Shown piece after piece: positions 15,761 through 24,482 of a stretch of DNA of 48,806 bases; position 1 is the first letter of the stretch, and every line of letters starts with the position of its first letter. A program made the position numbers and the translations under genes. Below the pieces are notes generated by a model, which had not been told where the DNA came from, did not search any database, and saw only the letters and a list, made by a program, of their open reading frames with translations. This DNA is from Paenibacillus sp. (GTDB taxonomy: Bacteria > Bacteroidota > Bacteroidia > Bacteroidales > Muribaculaceae), in assembly GCA_023663345.1 (NCBI GenBank), contig JAMPHR010000002.1:453824-502629 (forward strand), read 5' to 3'.

Positions 15761-17104
15761 ATGAGTAACTCTACTGTAAAACCCGCCAGCGGCAAGCTCG
15801 GCGTACTCGTAGTAGGTCTCGGCGCGGTCACCTCAACATTCATGACCGGCGTCCTCATGGCCCGCAAAGGCCTTTCCAAACCCGTCGGCTCAATGACCCA
15901 GTATGACAAGATCCGCGTGGGCAAAGGAGCAGACAAGAAATATCTGAAATATGAAGAAATCGTGCCCATGGCCAGCCTCGATGACATCGTGTTCGGTGCA
16001 TGGGACGTATATCCCGCCAACGCTTACCAGAGCGCCAAGTATGCCGAAGTACTTCAGGACAAGGACATCGAGCCTGTAAAGGACGAGCTCGAGAAGATCG
16101 TGCCCATGAAGGCCGCTTTCGACCACAACTATGCAAAGCGCCTCAACGGTGACAACATCATGGTGGGCAAGACCCGCTGGGAGATGGTAGAGCAGCTCCG
16201 CGAGGATATCCGCAACTTCAAGAAGGAGACCGGTGTAGAGCGCGTAGTTGTACTCTGGGCCGCTTCTACTGAGGTATATGTTCCCATCGACATGCAGTAT
16301 CACGGCACACTCGAGGCTCTCGAGGCTGCCATGAAGGCTGACGACAAGGAGCATGTAGCTCCCTCCATGTGCTACGCTTACGCAGCACTTACCGAAGGTG
16401 CTCCCTTCATCATGGGCGCCCCCAACACCACCGTTGACATCCCCGCTATGTGGGAGCTCAGCGAGAAGACCGGTATGCCCATCTCAGGCAAGGACTTCAA
16501 GACCGGCCAGACTCTCGTGAAGAGCGGTTTCGCCCCCATCATCGGCACCCGTTGCCTCGGTCTCAACGGCTGGTTCTCGACCAACATCCTCGGTAACCGC
16601 GACGGTCTCGTGCTCGATGAGCCCGCCAACTTCCGCACCAAGGAGGTGAGCAAGCTTTCTACCCTCGAGTCAATCCTCGTAGCCGAGGAGCAGCCCGATC
16701 TCTACGGCGCAAACTGTGGCGGTGCTGAGGAAGGCGGACACCAGGGTTACTACCACAAGGTACGTATCAACTACTATCCCCCGCGCAACGACAGCAAGGA
16801 GGGATGGGACAACATCGATATCTTCGGCTGGATGGGCTATCCCATGCAGATCAAGATCAACTTCCTCTGCCGCGACTCTATCCTCGCAGCTCCCCTTTGC
16901 CTCGACCTCGTGCTTCTGAGCGACCTCGCCGCACGTGCAGGCCGTCACGGCATCCAGCGCTTCCTGAGCTTCTTCCTCAAGAGCCCGATGCATGACTACA
17001 CCAAGGGTGAAGTGCCCGTTAACCACCTCTTCAAGCAGTATACCATGCTGAAGAACGCTATCCGCGAGATGGGTGGCTACGAGGCTGACGAGGAGATCGA
17101 CTAA
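15761..17104 (+). CDS. ino1: myo-inositol-1-phosphate synthase
   Basis: It converts glucose 6-phosphate to 1D-myo-inositol 3-phosphate with bound NAD, the entry to inositol phospholipids and sphingolipids. The 447-residue cytoplasmic protein has an N-terminal Rossmann fold (GVLVVGLGAVTSTFMTGV, about 13-30) and the catalytic/tetramerization region with PMCYAYAALTEGAPFIMGAPNTTVD, SGKDFKTGQTLVKSGFAP (about 244-261) and NGWFSTNILGNRDG (about 268-281). This is the Bacteroidetes-type enzyme, like BT_1526 of B. thetaiotaomicron, where it neighbours the genes making inositol lipids. Here it stands alone: no phosphatidylinositol-phosphate synthase or phosphatase flanks it. Strong codon bias suggests good expression. 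Confidence 0.95.
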   Translation: MSNSTVKPASGKLGVLVVGLGAVTSTFMTGVLMARKGLSKPVGSMTQYDKIRVGKGADKKYLKYEEIVPMASLDDIVFGAWDVYPANAYQSAKYAEVLQDKDIEPVKDELEKIVPMKAAFDHNYAKRLNGDNIMVGKTRWEMVEQLREDIRNFKKETGVERVVVLWAASTEVYVPIDMQYHGTLEALEAAMKADDKEHVAPSMCYAYAALTEGAPFIMGAPNTTVDIPAMWELSEKTGMPISGKDFKTGQTLVKSGFAPIIGTRCLGLNGWFSTNILGNRDGLVLDEPANFRTKEVSKLSTLESILVAEEQPDLYGANCGGAEEGGHQGYYHKVRINYYPPRNDSKEGWDNIDIFGWMGYPMQIKINFLCRDSILAAPLCLDLVLLSDLAARAGRHGIQRFLSFFLKSPMHDYTKGEVPVNHLFKQYTMLKNAIREMGGYEADEEID

Positions 17105-17170
17105 TCCCACGAGTCAACTCGACATCTCTCCGGACCGGTCCACATAGTGGATACCATCCGGATAAAACAT

Positions 17171-17210
17171 AAAAAGTTACCGCAGGAATCTTTCCCGCGG
17201 TAACTTTTTT
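17171..17210 (+). terminator. bidirectional terminator after ino1
   Basis: GTTACCGC (17176-17183) pairs with GCGGTAAC (17197-17204). Six T follow on the plus strand, and five A precede (a U-run on the minus strand). It separates ino1 from the convergent DUF4252 gene and can end both. Confidence 0.88.
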
Positions 17211-17278
17211 ATTCTACCTGTCGCTCAGAGGCTGACAAGTAACATTTTACCATTCATTTATATTCTATTGACAGGCTT

Positions 17279-17770
17279 TTATTCGCCAGACTTTGTCTTG
17301 CCGGATACGACATCACCTCCCTTGAAGTTCTTCATATCAGAAAGCGACAACTGTCCCTCAGCAATTACCACGGCCAGTTCCTTAGCCTCGTTCACCACGA
17401 TAACATAACGGTATTTACCATTAGTCAAGGGAAGACGTGATATTTTCACGTTTTCACCATCCTCCTTCACTTGCATAAGCAGTTCATATCCGTTGGCCGA
17501 GCTAAACTGGCTGATGCGTTTCTCCATGAACTTTCGCCCCGAGGAATTCTCGCTTGTCACGATCTGGACATTATCTATCTTGTCTCGCAACAATGACATC
17601 TGGGAACCACTGACACCGGGGAGTTCCGAGGCCATCTGAAGCATGGCCTTGGTAATGAATACGGTCGTCACATTCTTGTTGTTCTCACATTCATTGAAAA
17701 ACGGGCTTTGTGCCCATGCTCCCATAGCTACCATTAACGCCATAAGGAGCGGGATGATTCTTTTTCTCAT
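17279..17770 (-). CDS. DUF4252 exported protein
   Basis: A 163-residue protein with a signal peptide of 20 residues (MRKRIIPLLMALMVAMGAWA). The mature part (NNKNVTTVFITKAMLQM, IDNVQIVTSENS, YELLMQVKEDGENVKISRLPLTNGKYRYVIVVNEAKELAVVIAEGQLSLSDM) matches the DUF4252 pattern. There is no lipobox, so it is probably periplasmic. It lies 19 nt after the anti-sigma candidate and ends the three-gene set sigma factor - membrane protein - DUF4252, an arrangement I know as common in Bacteroidales. Function unknown; a sensor or effector role in the envelope is inferred. Confidence 0.8.
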   Translation of the reverse strand: MRKRIIPLLMALMVAMGAWAQSPFFNECENNKNVTTVFITKAMLQMASELPGVSGSQMSLLRDKIDNVQIVTSENSSGRKFMEKRISQFSSANGYELLMQVKEDGENVKISRLPLTNGKYRYVIVVNEAKELAVVIAEGQLSLSDMKNFKGGDVVSGKTKSGE

Positions 17771-17789
17771 ATCTATATGGATTATATAT

Positions 17790-18338
17790 TCAATCAGTTT
17801 CCTGACTACCGGTCAGGCGCGCAAGCACGCTCCAGGCCTTTTCGGTAGCGGCATCGGCCGGAATACCGGTGCGCTCCATCTTCTCACAGCCCCTCTCGAC
17901 AGTCGAGGCGAAAAGTCCCAGGGCCTTGTTGACCTCGGCGTAGGTCTGCTCGGGGGTGAGATCGCTTCCTGGATGCTCATGATTGCGACCGAGCATAAAG
18001 CCCACTCCCACGCACATCAACATCGCTACCGATGCGGCTATGCCCCACGCCCGGAAAGCAGCAGAGCGTGAACGTATTGTAGGCCGGTTTTCCTCCGCCT
18101 CATGCTCCGACGCCTCCGCCTCCAGGCGGTCAATCAACGATTCCATCCTTGACTCAAAGCCATCAGGGACTGCCACGGCATCCATGTGGGCCATCATTTC
18201 CTTGACGGGTAGATACTCGGCAGGAAGCGACGGATCATTGAGAAGATCACGCATCTCCCGCTCCTCATCGGGAGTGGAGAGCGCCTCATAGTAGCGATCG
18301 GTCAGCACCTTAAGTCGTTGTATATTTTCTGCGGTCAT
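17790..18338 (-). CDS. single-pass membrane protein, candidate anti-sigma factor
   Basis: A protein of 182 residues. The cytoplasmic N-terminal part is rich in Glu, Asp and Arg helices (about 1-100: ENIQRLKVLTDRYYEALSTPDEEREMRDLLNDPSLP...ESLIDRLEAEASEHEAEE). One membrane helix follows (about 108-128, WGIAASVAMLMCVGVGFML), then a periplasmic tail of about 50 residues. It is not of FecR type. Its layout, and its place 20 nt after an ECF sigma gene and before DUF4252, mark it as the likely anti-sigma factor. I chose the ATG at 18338; an ATG at 18395 would overlap the sigma gene. Confidence 0.65.
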   Translation of the reverse strand: MTAENIQRLKVLTDRYYEALSTPDEEREMRDLLNDPSLPAEYLPVKEMMAHMDAVAVPDGFESRMESLIDRLEAEASEHEAEENRPTIRSRSAAFRAWGIAASVAMLMCVGVGFMLGRNHEHPGSDLTPEQTYAEVNKALGLFASTVERGCEKMERTGIPADAATEKAWSVLARLTGSQETD

Positions 18339-18357
18339 AAGCAAGTCATTTTTTACA

Positions 18358-18855
18358 TTATCCACCAAACCGGGAACGTATCGCACGGCGCGCACGGCTC
18401 AGAAGCTGTCTCACATTGTCGGCCGAGAGTCCGGTGTCTCGGGCTATCTCCTCGTTGGGCCTCCCCTCGACATCGTGCATCGTGATCACCACACGCTGGC
18501 TTGAAGGCAACGCGTCGATCAGCTTCATTACCAATTCGGCCCGGTCGCGCACTGCATGGTCGGCACCGTCGGCGCCAACTTCCGACGCTTCGGGTGCATC
18601 AAGATCCACCCGTCCGGCGGGACGGCCATCAAGGAGCGTGAGACACCGGTTTCTCACCATCGCCATCACATAAGCCCGCTTATTGTCGACCGTCCCGAGC
18701 ACGTCACGCCGTTGCCACAGCCTGACGTACACATCCTGCACGGCATCCTCGGCCTCCTTTGCATCACCGAGAAGGCGGACCGCCTCGGCATACATCATCC
18801 GGCTAAACGGGAGATAGGTTTCCTTGAATTGTGTAGCGTCAGTCATTGGTGACAT
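18358..18855 (-). CDS. ECF-type RNA polymerase sigma factor
   Basis: This is a 165-residue extracytoplasmic-function sigma factor that directs RNA polymerase to a small regulon. Region 2 is at about 15-80 (YAEAVRLLGDAKEAEDAVQDVYVRLWQRRD...AYVMAMVRNRCLTLLD), and region 4 with its helix-turn-helix is at about 110-162 (LIDALPSSQRVVITMHDVEGRPNEEIARDTGLSADNVRQLLSRARRAIRSRF). An acidic linker joins them. The second in-frame ATG at 18846 is an equally good start. A promoter of the housekeeping type lies at 18910-18940. It is followed by its candidate anti-sigma factor and a DUF4252 gene; the upstream beta-barrel receptor gene points the same way and may be part of the circuit. Confidence 0.92.
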   Translation of the reverse strand: MSPMTDATQFKETYLPFSRMMYAEAVRLLGDAKEAEDAVQDVYVRLWQRRDVLGTVDNKRAYVMAMVRNRCLTLLDGRPAGRVDLDAPEASEVGADGADHAVRDRAELVMKLIDALPSSQRVVITMHDVEGRPNEEIARDTGLSADNVRQLLSRARRAIRSRFGG

Positions 18856-18909
18856 TTGTCGGGAATAATGGGTTTATAACCATAAGACTCCCCGAACGTG
18901 TTTTTGTGA

Positions 18910-18940
18910 CAAAAATAATGATTTTTTATATCCGCTCCAA
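18910..18940 (-). promoter_or_regulatory. promoter of the ECF sigma gene
   Basis: The minus strand has TATTTTTG (18910-18917) and TTG (18938-18940), spacer 20 nt. It begins about 10 nt past the stop of the upstream receptor gene, so the sigma set can be transcribed independently by the primary sigma factor. Confidence 0.75.
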
Positions 18941-18949
18941 CAGAGGGTG

Positions 18950-21097
18950 TTATCGACCGGCAGCCTTGGAGCGCAGTGTCTCACCGTCAGCGTCTCCGCC
19001 CGTGAGTTTGCTTACATCCTTTTTCTGCTTGCCCCAGTTGAAGTTGTAGGAGATCTGGATTACAGGCATACGGTCAAATCCACGGCTCCTTAACACGTTA
19101 CGGTTGGAATTATAGCGGTTAAGCGACTCCGATCCCATACTGTAGCGGGTAAAAGGCATGAACATACCCACCGTCGCCGTCAATCCGCGCCAACGGTAAC
19201 CGATGGATGCCATAGAGGTCTTCTCACTATGGCTTATCACCTCGCCCCACAGAGTGGAGGGATTATCCTCGTAGCTGACCATAAGGATGAAGTTACGGTA
19301 GAATCCGTTCAACGACACGTCTCCACACCAGTTATGGAACCGATGGACATATCCAGTGCCCCTCGTGCGGGCATTATAATATCTTATCGAGCCCTTGAGG
19401 GTGAGGATGTCGGGGATGATCTCTACCTGAGCCGATAGCGAGACCTGACGGGCTGTATGCCCTCCGCTGTTCTCGTAGGAGGTGATGAGCCGGTCGCCGT
19501 CCCACTGCAGATAGGGAGCTATGGCATGAGGGGCTCGGTTCCACTCTCCCTCCAGGCGTCCGCTCACACGCGGGAGGTTGAATTTGTACTGCAACCTCAA
19601 CCGATAGGAGGTATAGGGTTTAAGTCCGGGATTTCCTATCTGATACTGAAAACCGTCGATCTGCTGGATCTGCCCATCGGTCTGCGACAGCGAGGGTGCT
19701 GAGGTGCGGCTCGAAAGGTTGAAACTGAAACGTGACACATCGTTCAGACGGTAGCCCACCGACAGTCTGGGACGGAGCGACCATTGCGTGGATCCGCCAT
19801 CGGAGCTCAAAGTCATACCCTGCGCTCCAAGTCCGCCAGTCACATTCACCTTTCCGAACATGTGGAAATACTCTCCGTACAAATATGTACGCTCCTGGCT
19901 GTGACGGCTCACGGAGCCTGACTCGCGCACGGCGCGGTTGTGTGTACGGCCATAGTGCAAACCTCCGGTAAACCGGCCTGCACGCCACCGCTTCACATAA
20001 CTGCCCTCGACATTCACGCTGTACTGCCTGTCGCGGATATAGGTATTCACATCGGTGACAGGTACTGCCATGTCATCGAGAAGGCTCTCGCGATATTCAT
20101 GGGAGGAACGCCCGTTGAACACCGATCCCGAAACGTCAAGCGCCAAAGTCTGGTCATGTGGCAGTTTCTGCTCCCAATAGGCATTTAGGCCGGGACGGAA
20201 CCCCTCGTCATCAGACTGACGCTCATGAAGCACAATCTTCTCATCGCTTCCGTCGATAAGCATAAGTCCGGTATTGGACCTCACGGTGGGCCAGTTCTTG
20301 TCCATGGTCAATCCCAACCACACCACTGTCTTATCGGAATTAATGTAGCTGTAGGACAATCGGGGCAGGAGGTTGGTCATTGACACGTAACCGTTCATAG
20401 GCGACTCGGTGCGGGTCACGGATACTCCGTCGGTGCGGGTGAATGTCTCGGTATATTCCCTGTGGGAATCGACATGGTTGGTGTATCGGCCCTGCACGCC
20501 AAGGCCCCACTGCGACCGACCATTGTTGAGCTTGAGGTCAAGATATCCATTTCCCCACGGCTGGGTAAACGACTGCATCCCCTGGGCCATCACAGATCCA
20601 CCGACCATAGGATTGGTCACCACTACATTTATCACGGCCACAGCCTCGCCATATTTCAATCCGGGATCATCCATCCACTCCACCCGCTTCACCGAAGTGG
20701 GATCAATAGTGCGAAGCTGATCGGGCGAGGCCTTGCGTCCATTTATACGTATCTCCACGTCCTGGCCGAAAGTCCTCACGGTGCCCATGAACTCGTTGAC
20801 CGAGAGCGATGGAATCATCAGGTTATTGAGAAGCGACATGCCGTTGGGCGACGCCTCGACTGCCGATCTCGACGGGATGAGCACATCCATGTCGGACTTA
20901 TGGATCACTTTGGGAGCTTTCACTGTGACTTCCCCGAGCATGACTTCGGAAATGGTAGTGTCAGCCGGCACAGTAATGTCTCTGCCGGGCACTGAATCAG
21001 GCTCCCGGACAGACATTGTGCCACAATACATTTTTGAGGGGGATGCCAGGCTCAATAACCCGGCCAACATTACGGAATATATCCTGATGTCATTCAT
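18950..21097 (-). CDS. TonB-dependent receptor-like outer-membrane barrel
   Basis: A protein of 715 residues with an exported N-terminus (about 1-25), a linker with EVMLGEVTVKAPKV that resembles a TonB-box region, and a plug-like domain (about 55-160: LLNNLMIPSLSVNEF, VEIRINGRKASPDQLRTIDPTSVKRVEWMDDPGLKYGEAVAVINVVV). A beta-barrel follows to the end (VIQISYNFNWGKQKK). It resembles the Bacteroidetes barrel family that lacks the carboxypeptidase-like N-terminal domain of SusC. The last 20 residues after the final strand are unusual for a barrel that should end on an aromatic residue. I chose the ATG at 21097 over 21139 for the signal-like start. Ligand unknown. It lies directly upstream of the sigma/anti-sigma set. 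Confidence 0.8.
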   Translation of the reverse strand: MNDIRIYSVMLAGLLSLASPSKMYCGTMSVREPDSVPGRDITVPADTTISEVMLGEVTVKAPKVIHKSDMDVLIPSRSAVEASPNGMSLLNNLMIPSLSVNEFMGTVRTFGQDVEIRINGRKASPDQLRTIDPTSVKRVEWMDDPGLKYGEAVAVINVVVTNPMVGGSVMAQGMQSFTQPWGNGYLDLKLNNGRSQWGLGVQGRYTNHVDSHREYTETFTRTDGVSVTRTESPMNGYVSMTNLLPRLSYSYINSDKTVVWLGLTMDKNWPTVRSNTGLMLIDGSDEKIVLHERQSDDEGFRPGLNAYWEQKLPHDQTLALDVSGSVFNGRSSHEYRESLLDDMAVPVTDVNTYIRDRQYSVNVEGSYVKRWRAGRFTGGLHYGRTHNRAVRESGSVSRHSQERTYLYGEYFHMFGKVNVTGGLGAQGMTLSSDGGSTQWSLRPRLSVGYRLNDVSRFSFNLSSRTSAPSLSQTDGQIQQIDGFQYQIGNPGLKPYTSYRLRLQYKFNLPRVSGRLEGEWNRAPHAIAPYLQWDGDRLITSYENSGGHTARQVSLSAQVEIIPDILTLKGSIRYYNARTRGTGYVHRFHNWCGDVSLNGFYRNFILMVSYEDNPSTLWGEVISHSEKTSMASIGYRWRGLTATVGMFMPFTRYSMGSESLNRYNSNRNVLRSRGFDRMPVIQISYNFNWGKQKKDVSKLTGGDADGETLRSKAAGR

Positions 21098-21266
21098 AAT
21101 CGTTTTCGCGTGAAGATTGTCATTACTCTCATATGACACTCCCGGTACCCGATATGTGACATCCTATGTGAAAAATCAGTTCGTATAGGGACAAAAAAGA
21201 AATTGATTGTCATCTCGACAACCAATCTTAGTTAACCTTAAATCTAATACCATGAAAAACACGATG

Positions 21267-21297
21267 CAAAGTTATAGCTATTCTGTGATTCCTCCAA
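21267..21297 (-). promoter_or_regulatory. promoter of the receptor gene
   Basis: TAACTTTG on the minus strand (21267-21274) has TTG (21295-21297) 20 nt upstream. Transcription would start near 21262 and leave an unusually long leader of about 160 nt before the ATG at 21097. Confidence 0.7.
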
Positions 21298-21457
21298 GGA
21301 ATATCGCAATTAATTTCGCGCAATTAACACTATTTTACTTACATTTATAAATTGTTTCACTTCCTTTGGTGGAATATTGCCACCAAACCGGCAATTATCT
21401 CGCTTTTTGTCAAAACGGATACGTAAGACCGAACATGCTATGAATCAACATCGTTGG

Positions 21458-21497
21458 CCACCCTGCCCGTGACAGTCCATGCCTTCGGGCAGGGTGG
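21458..21497 (-). terminator. strong hairpin after the GH106 gene
   Basis: CCACCCTGCCCG (21458-21469) pairs perfectly with CGGGCAGGGTGG (21486-21497), a 12-bp GC-rich stem 12 nt past the GH106 stop. No U-run follows, so its role as a terminator rests on position and stability. Confidence 0.6.
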
Positions 21498-21508
21498 AAG
21501 AAAAGTCT

Positions 21509-24262
21509 TTAATTCTTAATTCTCAAATTCAACTCCTGCACGGCGGATTTGTATGTATCATCGCCGTCGGCCTCGATACATAGGGTGATTCCGCTCCACA
21601 GACGCTTGGGGTCGCGTCCGAAATAATCGGGATCGAAGCGGAAGGTGTATTCGCCCGTCTGAATGGCCGGCCCCGATATGAGCACCACGCGGGGGCGCAC
21701 CGAGGCATGATCATCGCTCGCTACTGAACGGTCGGCATTTACAAACACCGGCTCGATGGTGAACTCGGTGGTGTCACACTCGGCACCGAGTTTTATATGC
21801 TGGGAGGCATTGTAGGGGATCAGCTTGCCGTTCATCTTGGCCGAAACATACTGCATACGCTTGCCACGCGACTCATTGTATCGGGCACGGGTGAGATCGA
21901 CCATCTCCTGATCGTGATACCAGAAGCAATCGTGAGGATCGGTGCTTTCCGAGCCATCCTCCATCCAGCGGGAGTAGTACACTCCACCTTTGGGGCGCGG
22001 ATCGGCAAGCGACTTGGCGATGAAACGGGCTATATAGTCCTGAGTCTCCTCGGCGAGATCAAAATGCCCCTTGCCCGCGTCGCACAGGAATGAGATACGG
22101 CTATCGGGGTACATCATGCGGAACGCAAGGGCCGGACGCACACGCGCCTCCCACCACTCATATTCCCCCTCGATCATCAATCCGGGTATGCTGTCGATAT
22201 TGCGGGTACGGCCCCACTCGATATTCTCGCGTCCATAACCACACAGATTGGTGCGCGGTGCATCGCCATGAAATGAGATTATACACAGTGTGCGGTCAGG
22301 ATTCCATGCCGCGAAATTCCACGGGAAAGTGGCCTGGGCCGAGTGTCCGAACGGGATGATGGGCACAGTGGCAAGCTCGGGGTGCTCACTTCCGGTAGCG
22401 AGGTCTTTCATTATGCTGTCGAATCTCTCCTGACAGCCCTCCTTCACGTCCCAGTTCTGGGAACCGCTCTGCACGAATATCATCGCAACGCCCAGACTGT
22501 CCATCTTTCCGCAGAACATAGGGCTACGGAACAGCACCTCCTCGGTCATGTTCTGATGGCAATACAGCGCGGCCTTCACCTCGCGATGTCCGCGAGGAAG
22601 CCTGAGGCACACCCGCCTTCCATCCTCGCCCGACATATAATCGAACGTCACACGCTTGTCCTGGAGTCTGACTCGCTCCCTCATATAATCGGTCAAGGCC
22701 CTCACGGAATCCGCATTGGCATGAAGTCGGTCAAACCGTGTACCGAACGGCCCCATGGTGAGAGGTCGGTCATCGCGATCCTGCAATGCCACACAGTGCA
22801 TGACAAAGTAATTTACTCCTGCATCGCACAACTGATCTATATCCCGGCGGAAGCTACCGAGCGTGGCGGGAATATCGGCATCGCCCGGATAGGCGGTAAA
22901 TGACTCACAGCCTATCACATCACGCCCGGCAGAATGTCCGTAACGCGACACAAAGCGCGGACGCTCAATCGAGCCGTAATGGCAACGCGCCCAGTATTCA
23001 CTCATGGGCAGTTCGAGTGTCAACCCATATTCCTTGCGGTCGAAATCGCCGTTGCCGTAAGGCTCTCCGGCCAGCTTCAACCCGTATTCACCTATCATCT
23101 CCTTGAACGGCAACAGGAATTCCGTCATGAAAAGATTCTGCTTCACCGGAGTGATGCGTCCTATTCCGCCGGTAAGAAAGTCCTTACCTTCCCCGGTGGT
23201 GATGTATTCGGCACCGAGCGACTCGGTCCAATCCTGACCGCCGGCCTCCCAACTGTCGATAAGTATATATTGCAACGTGGTGCCACAATACTCCTTGAGT
23301 TCCTCAAACAGAGGCTTGAGGAAACGGGAGAAATGAGCCTCGACACCCTGCCGTGACAACTTATCCACCTCCAGTCCGAGACCGGCCTCGGAGGCCGCTG
23401 TGACCATCTGCCCATTGGTAGTATATCCCACCCGGCGGTAAGTGGTGCCCGACCCGGGCGCAGTGAGCACCTCTATGCGTGCCAGATTGGTGCCACGGTT
23501 GGAAGTAAGCCTCAGATAGCGGGCATCGGTGGGCGCGCATGAGAAATATATGGGGATATCCCTGGCTTTCAGAGCGGGGCCACGTGCCGAGCCAAGTTCC
23601 GTCCAGTCCTTGCCATCGACACTCGCCTCCACCTTCAGCACAGGGGCATAGTCCCTCGGTCCGTCATACGGATCCAACGGAGTCTCACGCTCCCCGCGCC
23701 ACAGATTGAAACCGATCACAGGTTTACGCTTGTCGAGCTTTATTTCCACCTGCTCACCCTGCTCCAACCGACGGTCGAGATCGTGCATCTCATCTGCCGA
23801 AGTGGTGCGGAATGTCTTTATATCCTTATAAAATCCCATCTTGTGAGCCGGAACCGGAGGATTCTTTTTGGACGAAACACTCCATGTAAGCTCCTTCATG
23901 GACTCCTCGGGACGGATCCACGGACCGCCCATAGCCGTATATCCGGGCGAATTGTGCAAGCCGAGCACAATGCCCAGACGCTTGGCCTCCTTGCAGGCAT
24001 GTTTCACGGCATCAACCCATTCGGGACTGCCGTAGTCCACGGGGCCACGGTCGACACCGACCCAGGCATCGAATATGAATGCCGATTCTATGCCGGCGGC
24101 TTTCATATATTCAAGATCCTTGGTGATACCGTCCTTGGAGATGTTTCCGTTCATCCACTCCCAGTAACAGCCGGTGACAGGGTGAACCTGATCCCGGGCA
24201 GAAAGACGGGCAGGAGTGCAAACCAATAATAACAGTAGTGTCAGTAGGGTATATCTTTTCAT
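21509..24262 (-). CDS. GH106-type alpha-L-rhamnosidase family protein
   Basis: This is a 917-residue secreted glycoside hydrolase-like protein. The signal peptide covers about 1-22 (MKRYTLLTLLLLLVCTPARLSA). The start of the mature chain, CYWEWMNGNISKDGITKDLEYMKAAGIESAFIFD, is the hallmark of the GH106 family. A (beta/alpha)8-like region holds GLHNSPGYTAMGGPWI, LIDSWEAGGQDW and LAGEPYGNGDFDRKEYGL with candidate acidic residues. An inserted beta-sandwich with discoidin-like features lies near 195-270 (LKVEASVDGKDWTELGSARG...ARYLRLTSNRGTNLARIEVL). By family it removes terminal L-rhamnose from plant or microbial polysaccharides. It is shorter than the long Bacteroides members, and no SusCD pair or other hydrolase is next to it. 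No clear promoter was found upstream of 24262. Confidence 0.82.
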   Translation of the reverse strand: MKRYTLLTLLLLLVCTPARLSARDQVHPVTGCYWEWMNGNISKDGITKDLEYMKAAGIESAFIFDAWVGVDRGPVDYGSPEWVDAVKHACKEAKRLGIVLGLHNSPGYTAMGGPWIRPEESMKELTWSVSSKKNPPVPAHKMGFYKDIKTFRTTSADEMHDLDRRLEQGEQVEIKLDKRKPVIGFNLWRGERETPLDPYDGPRDYAPVLKVEASVDGKDWTELGSARGPALKARDIPIYFSCAPTDARYLRLTSNRGTNLARIEVLTAPGSGTTYRRVGYTTNGQMVTAASEAGLGLEVDKLSRQGVEAHFSRFLKPLFEELKEYCGTTLQYILIDSWEAGGQDWTESLGAEYITTGEGKDFLTGGIGRITPVKQNLFMTEFLLPFKEMIGEYGLKLAGEPYGNGDFDRKEYGLTLELPMSEYWARCHYGSIERPRFVSRYGHSAGRDVIGCESFTAYPGDADIPATLGSFRRDIDQLCDAGVNYFVMHCVALQDRDDRPLTMGPFGTRFDRLHANADSVRALTDYMRERVRLQDKRVTFDYMSGEDGRRVCLRLPRGHREVKAALYCHQNMTEEVLFRSPMFCGKMDSLGVAMIFVQSGSQNWDVKEGCQERFDSIMKDLATGSEHPELATVPIIPFGHSAQATFPWNFAAWNPDRTLCIISFHGDAPRTNLCGYGRENIEWGRTRNIDSIPGLMIEGEYEWWEARVRPALAFRMMYPDSRISFLCDAGKGHFDLAEETQDYIARFIAKSLADPRPKGGVYYSRWMEDGSESTDPHDCFWYHDQEMVDLTRARYNESRGKRMQYVSAKMNGKLIPYNASQHIKLGAECDTTEFTIEPVFVNADRSVASDDHASVRPRVVLISGPAIQTGEYTFRFDPDYFGRDPKRLWSGITLCIEADGDDTYKSAVQELNLRIKN

Positions 24263-24458
24263 CGTCAGGAATAAAAACGCTAAGATTTCTTCATAAAAGG
24301 GTTATTCATTAAATATATACGTACACATATCTGACCTCACTTAATTCCCATGGGGAAAAAGAAGTTGCCGGATGTTGCTTCACACATCACTTCGCCCATG
24401 TAGACCCCCGTAATGCTGTTTTTTACACCATTTACATAAAAATCTGCTGATTTTTGTT

Positions 24459-24466
24459 TATATTTG
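24459..24466 (+). promoter_or_regulatory. -7 box of the topoisomerase IV gene
   Basis: TATATTTG matches TAnnTTTG and lies 16 nt before the ATG at 24483. No TTG is seen at the -33 position. The predicted leader is only about 10 nt to the first ATG, or about 20 nt to the next ATG at 24492. Confidence 0.5.
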
Positions 24467-24482
24467 CAAGAATAAAAACCAG

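Larger units (their letters stand above)
21098..21508. other. intergenic region between the receptor and GH106 genes
   Basis: It holds the receptor promoter (21267-21297), a leader of about 160 nt, and the hairpin that follows the GH106 gene (21458-21497). A 32-codon plus-strand frame at 21252-21350 overlaps the promoter and shows no other sign of being a gene. GGTGGAATATTGCCACC (21369-21385) is a short palindrome. Confidence 0.55.

Noticed and set aside
21252-21350. 32-codon plus-strand mini-ORF starting MKNTMQSYS
   Set aside because: It overlaps the well-formed minus-strand receptor promoter and has no signal, promoter or neighbour on its own strand; a leader peptide is not supported.
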